Positions 25,002-32,789 of a DNA stretch of 64,000 nucleotides are shown here, piece by piece (position 1 is the first letter of the stretch; the number at the start of each line of letters is the position of its first letter). Made by a program: the position numbers and the translations under genes. The notes under the pieces were generated by a model. The model was not told the DNA's origin and did not search any database. It saw nothing but the letters and a program-made list of their open reading frames with translations. Origin of the DNA: Acidimicrobiaceae bacterium (lineage in GTDB: Bacteria; Actinomycetota; Acidimicrobiia; Acidimicrobiales; RAAP-2); contig PMOI01000004.1 in assembly GCA_003162475.1 (NCBI GenBank), forward strand, positions 138,078 through 202,077, written 5' to 3'.

Positions 25002-25795
25002 GCGGACGCCGCCAACTGTGAGAGCACGTCGAGCACGTCGAGCGCGGCGCGCGTGAGCAGTTCGTCGTCGACGTCGAGACTCCAGAGATCGCCCGTGGCC
25101 GTCGAGAACATCGAGGAGCGAAGCGGAGCGATCGAGGTGCGAAGGGTCTGGACGAGGGCGTGGTAGCGCATGACGCGCTCGGCCCCTTCGCCGAGGGGTG
25201 ACGTCGTCACGTCGAGCAGCGCCACCGAGGCGACGTCGCTCGTCGTCGTGCCGACCATGAGGTCGATCACGTCGCGCAGCACCACGTTGCCTCCGGCCAA
25301 GCGCTGGTACGCGCGTAGCGAGGTCCGTGGCAACCAACGATTCGAGAGCGGCCCGAGCGAACGCTTCAGGGTCACGCAGTGCGCGGTGACGTCGGTGACG
25401 AGCCGCGCTCGCTCGTCCGCGTCGAGTTGGTCGACGAAATTCGTCAGCTCGTTCGTGCCCACGTCGGCGCGCCAGGCGAGGAGGGTCTCGCCAAACGCGT
25501 CGTCGACGTCGAGGCCGACGCTCATGAGACGAAGCGCCTGGGTTATCAAGATCCCTCGAACTTGGGCCGGTGTGGAGCGCGAGAGGTCGTAGGTGTGAGG
25601 CGTCGACTGGAGTGAGGAAGCGCGAAGCGTGACGGGCTCGTCACGCAGTGCCGGTCCGAGTAGCTCGAAGATGCCGTCTTCGAGCAACGCGCGAAGTCCC
25701 GGCGCGGCCGAGGCGTTCGCGACAGGCCTCGTCGTGCGCTCACCTCGAAGCACCTCCATCACGCTGAGGGGCGACGCGTCAAGTAGTGAAGTCAT
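24998..25795 (-). CDS. Unrecognised protein, first gene of a coupled pair upstream of typA
   Basis: The 265-residue product matches no family I can name. It is mostly helical and soluble, with no signal peptide, membrane helix or Cys pair. Recurrent features are acidic-basic helices such as FVDQLDADERARLVTDV and a central RWLPRTSLRAYQRLAGG. Coding is supported by composition and by the 4-base GTGA overlap with the next gene. The ATG at 25795 gives MTSLLDASPL; a GTG at 25816 would add seven residues. The two genes then lead into typA after 39 bases, so a joint role near translation or in an unrelated housekeeping process is possible, but nothing in the sequence shows it. Confidence 0.7.
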   Translation of the reverse strand: MTSLLDASPLSVMEVLRGERTTRPVANASAAPGLRALLEDGIFELLGPALRDEPVTLRASSLQSTPHTYDLSRSTPAQVRGILITQALRLMSVGLDVDDAFGETLLAWRADVGTNELTNFVDQLDADERARLVTDVTAHCVTLKRSLGPLSNRWLPRTSLRAYQRLAGGNVVLRDVIDLMVGTTTSDVASVALLDVTTSPLGEGAERVMRYHALVQTLRTSIAPLRSSMFSTATGDLWSLDVDDELLTRAALDVLDVLSQLAASA

Positions 25796-25828
25796 GCGTA
25801 GAGTTTGGCGCCACACTGTGACACGACC

Positions 25829-25834
25829 TAGCCT
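25829..25834 (+). promoter_or_regulatory. -10 box of leaderless promoter for a 40-residue membrane protein
   Basis: TAGCCT, 6 bases, GTG at 25841. This signal is a main reason for accepting the small gene. Confidence 0.5.
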
Positions 25835-25840
25835 CGAAGC

Positions 25841-25963
25841 GTGTTCGTCGCCGTGTTTTCCGTCTTCGTCGTGGCCGTCGTGGACTTGACGGTCTTGACG
25901 CTGCGCTGGGCCGTCAAGCGCGACCGCGAACGGCGAGCGCGAGAGAAGACGAACGAGACCTAA
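25841..25963 (+). CDS. Small single-span membrane protein (40 residues)
   Basis: The frame encodes MFVAVFSVFVVAVVDLTVL, a hydrophobic helix of about 20 residues broken by one Asp, followed by a highly charged basic tail (KRDRERRAREK). Three things support it: the TAGCCT box 6 bases before the GTG, the clear membrane-anchor pattern, and a stop (TAA) interlocked with the stop of the convergent gene at 25960. It is too short for standard gene calling. Function unknown; the positive-inside tail predicts a cytoplasmic C-terminus. Confidence 0.6.
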   Translation: MFVAVFSVFVVAVVDLTVLTLRWAVKRDRERRAREKTNET

Positions 25964-26193
25964 TCCTTCAGTTGGTCCTGGAGGTCGTGCACCGCGCGGT
26001 CGAGATCGGCGATAGCGCGATCGATGACCGAAAGTCGGTCCCGCAAGGTCTCGTCAACTCGCTGATCGACGCGCTTGTCGACCTGGGCGGAGAGGCGGGC
26101 GTCGAGCGAGTCCACGATGGGCTGGGTCATCTGTTTGATGCGGCTCTTCAGGTCTTGCGATTTGTTGGCGTTGGTGTCGTCGTTATCGGCCAT
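25960..26193 (-). CDS. Small coiled-coil protein (77 residues)
   Basis: This is a highly charged, helical protein with heptad-like spacing (VDSLDARLSAQVDKRVDQRVDE-type repeats) ending in VHDLQDQLKD. It has no Cys, no Trp and no membrane segment, so it is probably a cytoplasmic oligomer similar in style to phasin-like or scaffold proteins. The ATG at 26193 has a TAGTCT box 6 bases upstream. It lies between the convergent 40-residue membrane protein gene and the co-directional secreted GH-like gene. No family could be named. Confidence 0.75.
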   Translation of the reverse strand: MADNDDTNANKSQDLKSRIKQMTQPIVDSLDARLSAQVDKRVDQRVDETLRDRLSVIDRAIADLDRAVHDLQDQLKD

Positions 26194-26199
26194 GGGCCA

Positions 26200-26205
26200 A
26201 GACTA
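26200..26205 (-). promoter_or_regulatory. -10 box of leaderless promoter for the 77-residue coiled-coil protein
   Basis: Minus-strand TAGTCT, 6 bases, ATG at 26193. The box overlaps the stop codon of the upstream secreted-protein gene. Confidence 0.5.
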
Positions 26206-28353
26206 GGTGGCGGGCGGCGCGCAGTAGACGCCGGCGTTGAACTGCAGGGTATTGAACTGGCCACCCCACGGCGGATTGAGCAGCGTTGTCGCTTCGGCTT
26301 GGAGCGTCGACGCTGGGGTGCAGGCCGCGCTGAAGGCGATGAAGCCACGTACGTTGCTGCCACTGGCACCGGCCACCGGGATCGGGCCGCCGCCGCCGAA
26401 GGCGACGGCCATGAAGACCGGCAATGAGAGGGTGGAGAGCTGGTAGTTGCGATACTCCGACTGTGAGGCGTAGACCCCGGCGTTGAGGCTGGGGTCGACC
26501 GAGTTGAGGCCCTGTTGCCAACCGTTCACCATCGAACTCCAGTACGTGGCGTACTTCGCCATCGTCGCGCTACTCGATCCGCCGGGCGCGTCGAGACCCG
26601 AGTGGTTGTCCGGGTAGCCCTCGGGATCGAAGATGACCCAGTCGGGTTTCAGACCGACGCCGAGCGCCCGGTACGAGTCGATCTGGGTCGCCACCCACGC
26701 GCCCGCAGCGAAGCCGTGGTCGTAGTAGTTGGACGTCGTCATCGCTTGACCAGCGAGCGGACCGCTCACCGTCCAGAAGTCGAGCCACGTCACGCGCTTG
26801 TGCGCGTTGTAGATCGATTGGCCCAACAGATAGTCAGGCGACGTCGCGACGCTCGTCGTGCTGGTGAAGCCCACCCAGGGCGCGGTCCTCGTGCCGAGTG
26901 CGCCGGTCTCGGAGATGATGGGCCAGCCGTCGCTGATGGCCTTGGTCCACTTCGCGCTCGGAATGGCGTAGACCCCTACACCTTGGCGCGGAGGTGAGTT
27001 CAGCCCCGCCGCGTAGAGCGTGAGTTGGCCGTTGATCTGCAGTCCCGCGACGACGTTGCCGACGGAGCGCGCCGAACTACCGGCGGTAACGGAGACGTCG
27101 GTGGCGCTCCAGGGCGCCACGCCGATAACGCTCGTCAACACGAAGAGGTCGCCCCAGTTCGCTGCTTGACCCGCGACGGCTACCTGGTTGGGTGTCACCT
27201 GCACCGAGAGCGTGCCGGTGAGGGGCGGCGCGCCGACGGCGAGACTCGTGATGTTCTGCACGTTCCAGACGCGGCTCGAGGAACCCGACGAATACAGCGT
27301 CGTAAAGAGTTCCACGGAGCCACCACTGGTTAACGCCGCGAGGTCGACGTTCGTGGTGCTCGTGCCCAGCGCGAGCGTGCCCGACACGGTTGGCGTGCCG
27401 GTGAGCGTGGTCAGATTCAGGGCCGTCCAGGAGCGAAGCGACGTGCCGACGTTGGTGTACACGGCCAGATCACCGTTGTTGAGGGTCGCGGCGAAGGTGG
27501 GCGTCGCGCCGGGCAGGACCACAGGGTCACTGCCAAAGGCCGTCGCGGGCCCGGGTTTGGACGTGGTCGTCGTCGCGGGGGGCTTGGTCGTGGTCGTGGA
27601 GGACGACGACGTCACCGGCAACGTCGTGGTGGTACTCGAGCTCGTCGGAGTGGTCGGGGTCGTGGTGGTACTGACGTTGGAAACGGTGAAGGCGTTCTGG
27701 GTGTAGACGGGAACGGGTTGTCCCGGCGCGAACGAGAGCGTCAGTACTTCAATCGTGTTGTTCGCCGTGCGATACGCGACGGTGCCCGTCGTGCCCGTGA
27801 TCTGAATACTCGGTAGACCGTTCGAAGCGACGACGCCCGTGAGCGCCGTGAGGTCGGTCGTGACGTAGGGACGCCACGGCGTGTCGTAGTGCAGCCGAGG
27901 CCAGGTCGTCGTGTCGGGATCGTTCGGGCTCAACAAGATCACGTGGCCGGTGTCGTCGACGTAGAGCAGGTCAACGTTGTTGGAGGGATCGTAGAACGGA
28001 ATGGGATCGGCGGCGGGCGTGGGCACGTCGTTGCCCGGCGTGAAGTCCGTCCAACGCGTCGCGCCGCCCGCGCTTTGGGTGTAGAGCGCGAGGTGACTGT
28101 CGTTCGTTCGATACGCGAGGACGCCTCCCGTCGCGCTGGTGGCGCCGTGAGGACCACCGAGCATGGTGGTCGTGTTGATCTTGCTCTTCAGTGACACCGC
28201 GTTCCACGGCAAAGGCTGGACACCCGTTTCGACGAACTGATACAGCGGCAGACCGGCTGGCGCGGTGGTGGTAGCGCCGCGTGAAGAACCCTCCGCGAGG
28301 AAAGTGCCCGCCACCAAAAGAGTGGCCATCAGCGCAATACGTCGAATCTTCAC
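26203..28353 (-). CDS. Secreted protein: propeller-like N-terminal half, Thr/Ser linker, GH25/DUF1906-like C-terminal barrel
   Basis: The 716-residue product has a signal peptide (MKIRRIALMATLLVAGTFLA, cleavage near SRGA), an N-terminal region of repeated strands (about 30-230, phrases such as GVLAYRTNDSHLALYTQ and GTVAYRTANNTIEVLTL), a Ser/Thr/Pro linker (about 232-275), a second similar repeat region (about 280-470), and a C-terminal domain from about 480. The last starts GVGVYAIPSAKWTKAISDGW, contains KPDWVIFDPEGYPD with likely catalytic acids, and ends in FNTLQFNAGVY, all like glycoside-hydrolase-like barrels (GH25/DUF1906). Cell-wall or polysaccharide action is likely but not shown. The GTG start has AGGA 5 bases upstream; a 15-codon frame abuts it. 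Confidence 0.82.
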   Translation of the reverse strand: MKIRRIALMATLLVAGTFLAEGSSRGATTTAPAGLPLYQFVETGVQPLPWNAVSLKSKINTTTMLGGPHGATSATGGVLAYRTNDSHLALYTQSAGGATRWTDFTPGNDVPTPAADPIPFYDPSNNVDLLYVDDTGHVILLSPNDPDTTTWPRLHYDTPWRPYVTTDLTALTGVVASNGLPSIQITGTTGTVAYRTANNTIEVLTLSFAPGQPVPVYTQNAFTVSNVSTTTTPTTPTSSSTTTTLPVTSSSSTTTTKPPATTTTSKPGPATAFGSDPVVLPGATPTFAATLNNGDLAVYTNVGTSLRSWTALNLTTLTGTPTVSGTLALGTSTTNVDLAALTSGGSVELFTTLYSSGSSSRVWNVQNITSLAVGAPPLTGTLSVQVTPNQVAVAGQAANWGDLFVLTSVIGVAPWSATDVSVTAGSSARSVGNVVAGLQINGQLTLYAAGLNSPPRQGVGVYAIPSAKWTKAISDGWPIISETGALGTRTAPWVGFTSTTSVATSPDYLLGQSIYNAHKRVTWLDFWTVSGPLAGQAMTTSNYYDHGFAAGAWVATQIDSYRALGVGLKPDWVIFDPEGYPDNHSGLDAPGGSSSATMAKYATYWSSMVNGWQQGLNSVDPSLNAGVYASQSEYRNYQLSTLSLPVFMAVAFGGGGPIPVAGASGSNVRGFIAFSAACTPASTLQAEATTLLNPPWGGQFNTLQFNAGVYCAPPAT

Positions 28354-28401
28354 TCACGTCCTAACGGGGGGCGACGTGTCCACTTCGGAAGGGACCTTCA
28401 C
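28354..28401 (-). other. Possible 15-codon upstream reading frame
   Basis: On the minus strand GTG 28401 opens MKVPSEVDTSPPVRT and its TGA lies immediately before, and in frame with, the GTG start of the secreted-protein gene. A TAAACT box sits 8 bases upstream of this GTG. It may be a leader peptide or an accidental frame in a 48-base leader. Confidence 0.3.
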
Positions 28402-28458
28402 CGTGACAAAGTTTAGGGCCGGGGCACTCCTCCACTCCGTTCAGTGAGTGTGAAGGTC
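28393..28458. repeat. 9-bp inverted repeat with a 48-base loop between two secreted-protein genes
   Basis: GACCTTCAC at 28393-28401 is the exact reverse complement of GTGAAGGTC at 28450-28458. It lies downstream of the S53 peptidase gene and across the -10 region of the next gene on the same strand. It may form part of a transcript end. There is no T tract and the loop is long, so the terminator reading is weak. Confidence 0.35.
28410..28415 (-). promoter_or_regulatory. Candidate -10 box upstream of the secreted GH-like gene
   Basis: Minus-strand TAAACT. A start about 7 bases downstream would give a leader of about 50 bases before GTG 28353, unlike the leaderless pattern elsewhere. Confidence 0.35.
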
Positions 28459-28468
28459 AAGATAATTA

Positions 28469-30865
28469 CTACGAACGTGTTACAACTTTTTTTAGTGCGG
28501 ATGATTTACTTGCACCAATCGCGTTGATTGCACGCGCAACGACGCCGTACAACTTGCCCCTCGAGAGATTCGCGACGCTCACGGACTTTCTTCCCCTAGC
28601 GAGCGAGATCCACGAACGGCCACCGTTGATCGAATACTGATACGACGTGATCGCGCTGGAACCAGGTTGCACTGGTGCCCTCAGGGTGAGCGCGAAGCCA
28701 CCAACGAGTGGCGCTAACTTCGTGATTGTCGGTGGTCCAGGTTTCGTTTTTTGCGCGGCGCTCGCCGCGGAGTAGGTGAGTGTCGTCATGTAGATGCTTT
28801 GCCCGGCGTAACTCACGCTCACGAGAACGCTCTGCGCGACGGTGGAGCCGACGGTGAACGTCGCGACACCGGTGGCGTTACTCGTGACCGAGCCGGTGGC
28901 GCTGCCGAGGCCGTTGGTCTTGTCGAGGACGTTGTCGATGCTTAGGTAACCGGCCGTCGCCGTAGCCGTGACCTTCAGCGAGGCGTTGGCAACGGGAGTT
29001 CCGTTGGCGTTGCGCAACGTCGCGGTGACGGTGGGTCCCGCTGTGAGAGCCTGGGCACTGGTACTCGAGAGCGCGAACGAACTCGTAACGGTGGACACCG
29101 GAGTAGGACAGAGTCCGGCGAGGAACGCGGCGCCGTTGGGACTACCGAGACCAGACGCCATGTCGTAACCAACACCAGCGCTGTACCCACCGACGCCGTA
29201 TAGATCGTTGCTCCCCGTCGTCACGTCGCGAAAGTCCGCTGACGCCATTGCGTAGAGCGAGGGATTGATGAAGCCGAGGCGACCGCCCGTCGTCGTCGAA
29301 CAGGCTTGCGCCGCGACGGCGACGAGCGCACTCACGAGTGGGGCACCGATGGACGTGCCACCAATGCCACCCCAGCCTCCCGAGCAGTTGTGATTACAAA
29401 ATCCGGAGTCGGTACCGGTGTAGTACTGAATGAATCCCGTCGAGGGGTCGGCCATGACCGAGAGGTCGGGCACCATCCTTCGGGCTTCGGTAGTGGTGTT
29501 GATGCCCGGACCCACCTGCCAGGACGGGCGACTCCACAGCGTGGACACACCGCCACCGCCCGCACCACAGCCCTGGGTCGTGCAGGCATCGTTCCAGACG
29601 GTCTCACTCAGCGGCGAGATATTGGAGATGGTGAGACCCCCCACGCCCGTCACGTACGGCTGTGACGCGGGATCGTCGACGGCGACCGGCTTCGTCGGCT
29701 GGGGCGTGCCTTCACAGTCCGACGATCCGCTGTCTCCGGCCGCGGCGACGACGGTCTGACCCTGGGCGGCCATCTCTTCGAAGATCGTCTGTTCGGTGAG
29801 GGCGGCGCCGTTGGTCTGTGCTTCACAGATGCCCCACGACGTCGTGATGATCGAGGCGGTGTTGTCACTCGCCATCTGGGAGTAGATGTCGGTGGGACCG
29901 TTCGCGTTCTGCGTCCCTTGGTACACCTCGATTGCCGCGCCGGGAGCGAGCGCCGCGGCTTCTTCGACGTCCAACGTCGCTTCGTCGGGTGCGTTACTCG
30001 CGTTGTCGGCCGCCACCGGTCCGCCGTCCACATTGATCTGGCTGATCGCTGGTGACAGTCCGTAACAGGTGAAGAACGTGTTGACGTCGCCCGTGTCGTA
30101 GTTCGCGAGTTCGTAGACGCCGATCGTCTGGCCGACGCCGGTGTCACCCGCGGCCCAGGCGGTGCTCAACCCGTAGAGCTGGGCCTGTTGTTGCACGGTG
30201 TAGCCACCCACGGAGTTGGGCGTCGTGCCCGCCGAGCTTCCCGCCGACGTGCAGGTCGACGGCGCCGCGGCGGTGTGGGGCGTCGAGACGTTCGTCGTTT
30301 CTGGCTGCACCGTCGAAAGACCCGCGACGGCCGTCACGTCGTTCGCAAGTGCTTGGGGTAGTGACGCGGCGACGGTGAAGTGTGCGTGCAGCGAACCGTC
30401 GCTGAGCCGTATCGTCTCGACCGGCGCGTCGAAGGCGCGCGCGATGCTGGCCGAGGTGCCGGTGACGCGCAAGATGTTGTGGCCTTTGCTCAGGGCCCCC
30501 ACGTGCAGACCGTAACTCTCGAGGTAGCTGCGAACTGCCGTCACCGACTTCGTCGTCGCGCCGTAGGAACGCGCGTACTGACTCGGCGTGAGGTAGTGGT
30601 GAAAGTTGGCCGACGCGGTGTCCGAGAGACTCGCGATGAAGGTGCTCAACGCACGTTGATGGGTCTGCGTGAGGGCCAGGTCGAAGGAGGTCGTGAGCGA
30701 CGTGTTCACGACGACGTCGTTCGTGGGAAGAGGTGTGAGGCCCGCGACGACAACCCTCGCGTCACTCGCGCTCGCCGCCAAGGCGGTCACCGGAAGGCCC
30801 AGCATGACGAGAGCCGAACTAAGCGCGAAGACGCGCCACGACGAGCGATTTCGAAATCCGGGCAT
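28469..30865 (-). CDS. Secreted sedolisin (S53) peptidase with C-terminal Ig-like and fibronectin-type domains
   Basis: The 798-residue protease has a signal peptide (about residues 8-32), a pro-kumamolisin propeptide (about 33-210, with FHHYLTPSQYARSYG) and an S53 catalytic domain (about 230-590). The triad fits sedolisins: Glu and Asp four apart in DEATLDVEEA, Ser in GGTSIGAPLVSAL, plus the oxyanion Asp in VAAAGDSGSSDCEG; the calcium site is DFRDVTTGSND with YDMASGLGSPNG. A bacterial Ig-like domain (about 600-700) and a C-terminal fibronectin III domain (about 705-798) follow. Such enzymes work at acid pH outside the cell, after self-activation. The ATG at 30865 gives the signal peptide and has TAGGCT 7 bases upstream; a longer frame to 31054 is unlikely. 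Confidence 0.93.
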   Translation of the reverse strand: MPGFRNRSSWRVFALSSALVMLGLPVTALAASASDARVVVAGLTPLPTNDVVVNTSLTTSFDLALTQTHQRALSTFIASLSDTASANFHHYLTPSQYARSYGATTKSVTAVRSYLESYGLHVGALSKGHNILRVTGTSASIARAFDAPVETIRLSDGSLHAHFTVAASLPQALANDVTAVAGLSTVQPETTNVSTPHTAAAPSTCTSAGSSAGTTPNSVGGYTVQQQAQLYGLSTAWAAGDTGVGQTIGVYELANYDTGDVNTFFTCYGLSPAISQINVDGGPVAADNASNAPDEATLDVEEAAALAPGAAIEVYQGTQNANGPTDIYSQMASDNTASIITTSWGICEAQTNGAALTEQTIFEEMAAQGQTVVAAAGDSGSSDCEGTPQPTKPVAVDDPASQPYVTGVGGLTISNISPLSETVWNDACTTQGCGAGGGGVSTLWSRPSWQVGPGINTTTEARRMVPDLSVMADPSTGFIQYYTGTDSGFCNHNCSGGWGGIGGTSIGAPLVSALVAVAAQACSTTTGGRLGFINPSLYAMASADFRDVTTGSNDLYGVGGYSAGVGYDMASGLGSPNGAAFLAGLCPTPVSTVTSSFALSSTSAQALTAGPTVTATLRNANGTPVANASLKVTATATAGYLSIDNVLDKTNGLGSATGSVTSNATGVATFTVGSTVAQSVLVSVSYAGQSIYMTTLTYSAASAAQKTKPGPPTITKLAPLVGGFALTLRAPVQPGSSAITSYQYSINGGRSWISLARGRKSVSVANLSRGKLYGVVARAINAIGASKSSALKKVVTRS

Positions 30866-30872
30866 AGAGGTC

Positions 30873-30878
30873 AGCCTA
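30873..30878 (-). promoter_or_regulatory. -10 box of leaderless promoter for the S53 peptidase
   Basis: Minus-strand TAGGCT, 7 bases, ATG at 30865. Confidence 0.5.
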
Positions 30879-30926
30879 GAGAAGAGTCGACCACGCCACG
30901 TAGTCGGGTTTTTAAGAAGCGACGCC

Positions 30927-31430
30927 TCAGTTGACTTCGTAGCCGGCGCGTCGATAATGGGAAGAGAGATCCCCGCACTCCGCGCAGACTGACTCGGGGA
31001 CGACACCGGCGCGGATGAGCCAGCCGAAAACCGTGCATCCCACACAGAAACCAAGGAATCCTTCGAGGGACGCGGCGCCGATGAGGGGAAGAAGAATCCA
31101 TCGCGCGTCCAACCAACCAGCCGAGAGCCACGTCACCAGCGCGGCCAACGAGAAGGCCAGTCCCATGGCCTGTGCGAAGCGTTTTGGTGGGCCGGGCACG
31201 GACTTCTGCCACTTCGTGAGTCGTGGTCCACTCACGTGCACCGCGAACCACCCGAGAGGAGAGATCTTCGGTCCGGCCGCCACGCGCGCGAGGAATCCGT
31301 AGGTCAAGACCAGAAGTATCCACGCGCTCCCGGTCACGAAGGCGACGACGGACATTGTGAACACGCCGAGCGCGACCGAACGGGCCGCGGCGTCGTTGAC
31401 GGGATTCGGAAAGGAGAAGAACTGCTTCAT
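30927..31430 (-). CDS. DUF4395 membrane protein
   Basis: The 167-residue protein starts with the family opening FSFPNPVNDAAARSVALGVF and has about four membrane helices. Its hallmark is the C-terminal motif GFCVGCTVFGWLIRAG, with a Cys-x-x-Cys at the membrane interface, plus a second CAEC near the end. DUF4395 proteins often sit beside thioredoxin-like or rhodanese genes and are suspected of a role in sulfur or thiol redox transfer, but no function is proven. The adjacent gene is a TauE-type exporter, another family tied to sulfur compounds. TAAACT lies 7 bases before the ATG. Confidence 0.88.
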   Translation of the reverse strand: MKQFFSFPNPVNDAAARSVALGVFTMSVVAFVTGSAWILLVLTYGFLARVAAGPKISPLGWFAVHVSGPRLTKWQKSVPGPPKRFAQAMGLAFSLAALVTWLSAGWLDARWILLPLIGAASLEGFLGFCVGCTVFGWLIRAGVVPESVCAECGDLSSHYRRAGYEVN

Positions 31431-31437
31431 CGCACAA

Positions 31438-31443
31438 AGTTTA
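31438..31443 (-). promoter_or_regulatory. -10 box of leaderless promoter for the DUF4395 gene
   Basis: Minus-strand TAAACT, 7 bases, ATG at 31430. Confidence 0.5.
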
Positions 31444-31466
31444 GTGAAGTTGTCAGAAATTTGACA

Positions 31467-32237
31467 TTAACCCAGCGCGAGTTTCACGGTAGTCACGACG
31501 CCCACGGCGATCACCGCGACACGCACCAGTGTGGGCGAGAGCCGCACCATCAACAGCGCCCCGAGCCAGCCACCAACGAGCGACCCGATGAGCAACATCG
31601 AGACCGCCGCGACGGCCAAGTGACCGTGCACCAAGAAGATCAGCGCGGCCGAGGAGTTGATGACCATCGAGAGTGCGTTTCTCAAGACCTGGATGGCGTG
31701 GATATCGAGTGGGAGCGCGAGCGCCATGACCGCGAGCAGCATGATGCCCAGTCCAGCGCCGAAGTAGCCGCCGTAGGTGGAGACGAGAAAGATCGCCACG
31801 AACAGTGGCCATCGTCGAGGCGGGTGATCGTGTCCCACGTTCGCTAGGCGCCGAGTAATAAGTGGCGACACGGCGAAGAGCACGGTGCCAGCACCGATGA
31901 GCCAGGGCACGATGGCGCGAAACGTCGAGGGCGAACCTTCGAGCAGCAACACGCAACCCGTGACGGTGCCGAGGACGCACGAGGGAACCAACGTGGCGAT
32001 GAGTTTTCGGTGAGGTCGTAGTTGGCGGCGAAAGACGCGCAGCGATCCCACGTAACTCGGCACTATGCCGACGGTCGCGGAGAGATTGGCCTGCAGCGCC
32101 GGTGTTCCGAGAGCCAACAAGGTCGGGAACGTCACGAACTGACCCCCGCCAGCGACGCCGTTGACGATACCCGCGCCCACGCCAGCGAGAAGAAAAATGG
32201 TGAGGCGCCACCAAAGTGGAAGTGCCCCAACGATCAT
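31467..32237 (-). CDS. TauE/SafE-family sulfite/organosulfonate exporter-like protein
   Basis: The 256-residue, eight-helix membrane protein belongs to the TauE/SafE family. The N-terminal repeat GVGAGIVNGVAGGGQFVTFP and the second-half repeat STYGGYFGAGLGIMLLAVMAL are the duplicated family signatures. Members are proposed to move sulfite, sulfoacetate, taurine-derived or other anions out of the cell. It may relate to the DUF4395 gene downstream on the same strand, or to the sulfite-using ComA homologue 20 kb away, but neither link is shown. TAGAGT lies 7 bases before the ATG at 32237. Confidence 0.88.
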   Translation of the reverse strand: MIVGALPLWWRLTIFLLAGVGAGIVNGVAGGGQFVTFPTLLALGTPALQANLSATVGIVPSYVGSLRVFRRQLRPHRKLIATLVPSCVLGTVTGCVLLLEGSPSTFRAIVPWLIGAGTVLFAVSPLITRRLANVGHDHPPRRWPLFVAIFLVSTYGGYFGAGLGIMLLAVMALALPLDIHAIQVLRNALSMVINSSAALIFLVHGHLAVAAVSMLLIGSLVGGWLGALLMVRLSPTLVRVAVIAVGVVTTVKLALG

Positions 32238-32244
32238 TGTTACT

Positions 32245-32250
32245 ACTCTA
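32245..32250 (-). promoter_or_regulatory. -10 box of leaderless promoter for the TauE-type exporter
   Basis: Minus-strand TAGAGT, 7 bases, ATG at 32237. Confidence 0.45.
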
Positions 32251-32311
32251 CGTACGATGGGTTTTTTGATATTGACAACGTGTAATCCGCCAGATTGGTC
32301 ACGCCTTCATC

Positions 32312-32317
32312 TACCGT
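32312..32317 (+). promoter_or_regulatory. -10 box of leaderless promoter for the Nudix hydrolase
   Basis: TACCGT, 7 bases, GTG at 32325. This spacing favours GTG 32325 over the TTG at 32295. Confidence 0.5.
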
Positions 32318-32324
32318 TAGCCGG

Positions 32325-32789
32325 GTGTACCTCTTGAGTGGCGAACTTATTGTCCCCAACGACGCGCCCAACGATCTCATCCGTGCCTCCGGAGGCGTCG
32401 TGACACGCTTCGTTCCCGGTGGTCGAGTGGAAGTCGCCTGTATCTACCGCGAGTCGAGGGGGGACTGGACTTTCCCCAAGGGCAAGATCGAAGAGGGCGA
32501 GACCTTCGAACAGGGTGCGCTGCGTGAAGTCTTTGAAGAGACCGGACTGCACTGCCAGGTTGTACGGTTCATCGGCACGACGAACTACACACATCGCAAA
32601 GGCAAGTCGAAGATCGTCGCGTACTACTTGATGAGTGCGCTGCACGGCGAGTTCGAGCCCAACGAGGAGGTCGACGTACTCGTGTGGTTGCCCCTCGAAC
32701 AGGTGCGAGCGCACCTCACCTGGGACCGCGACCAGGAACTCTTTGACCTCGTGTTGGAGCTGCCAGAGATTAGAGCGCAAGCCTCTTAG
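32325..32789 (+). CDS. Nudix hydrolase
   Basis: The 154-residue protein carries the complete Nudix box GKIEEGETFEQGALREVFEETGL (pattern GX5EX7REUXEEXGU), giving Mg2+-dependent cleavage of nucleoside diphosphates linked to another group. The short phrase WTFPKGKIEEGE resembles the diadenosine-polyphosphate/MutT-like group in actinobacteria. The GTG start fits the leaderless pattern. The gene runs convergent to the ABC transporter ATPase gene, with stops overlapping by 4 bases. Specific substrate unknown. Confidence 0.9.
   Translation: MYLLSGELIVPNDAPNDLIRASGGVVTRFVPGGRVEVACIYRESRGDWTFPKGKIEEGETFEQGALREVFEETGLHCQVVRFIGTTNYTHRKGKSKIVAYYLMSALHGEFEPNEEVDVLVWLPLEQVRAHLTWDRDQELFDLVLELPEIRAQAS

Noticed and set aside
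25002..25337. Upstream extension of the second unknown gene before typA
   Set aside because: The extra 112 residues are Arg-rich out-of-frame sequence of the preceding gene; GTG 25001 overlaps its stop.
30866..31054. Longer start of the S53 peptidase at 31054
   Set aside because: It would bury the signal peptide about 60 residues inside; ATG 30865 gives a proper signal peptide and has a -10 box.
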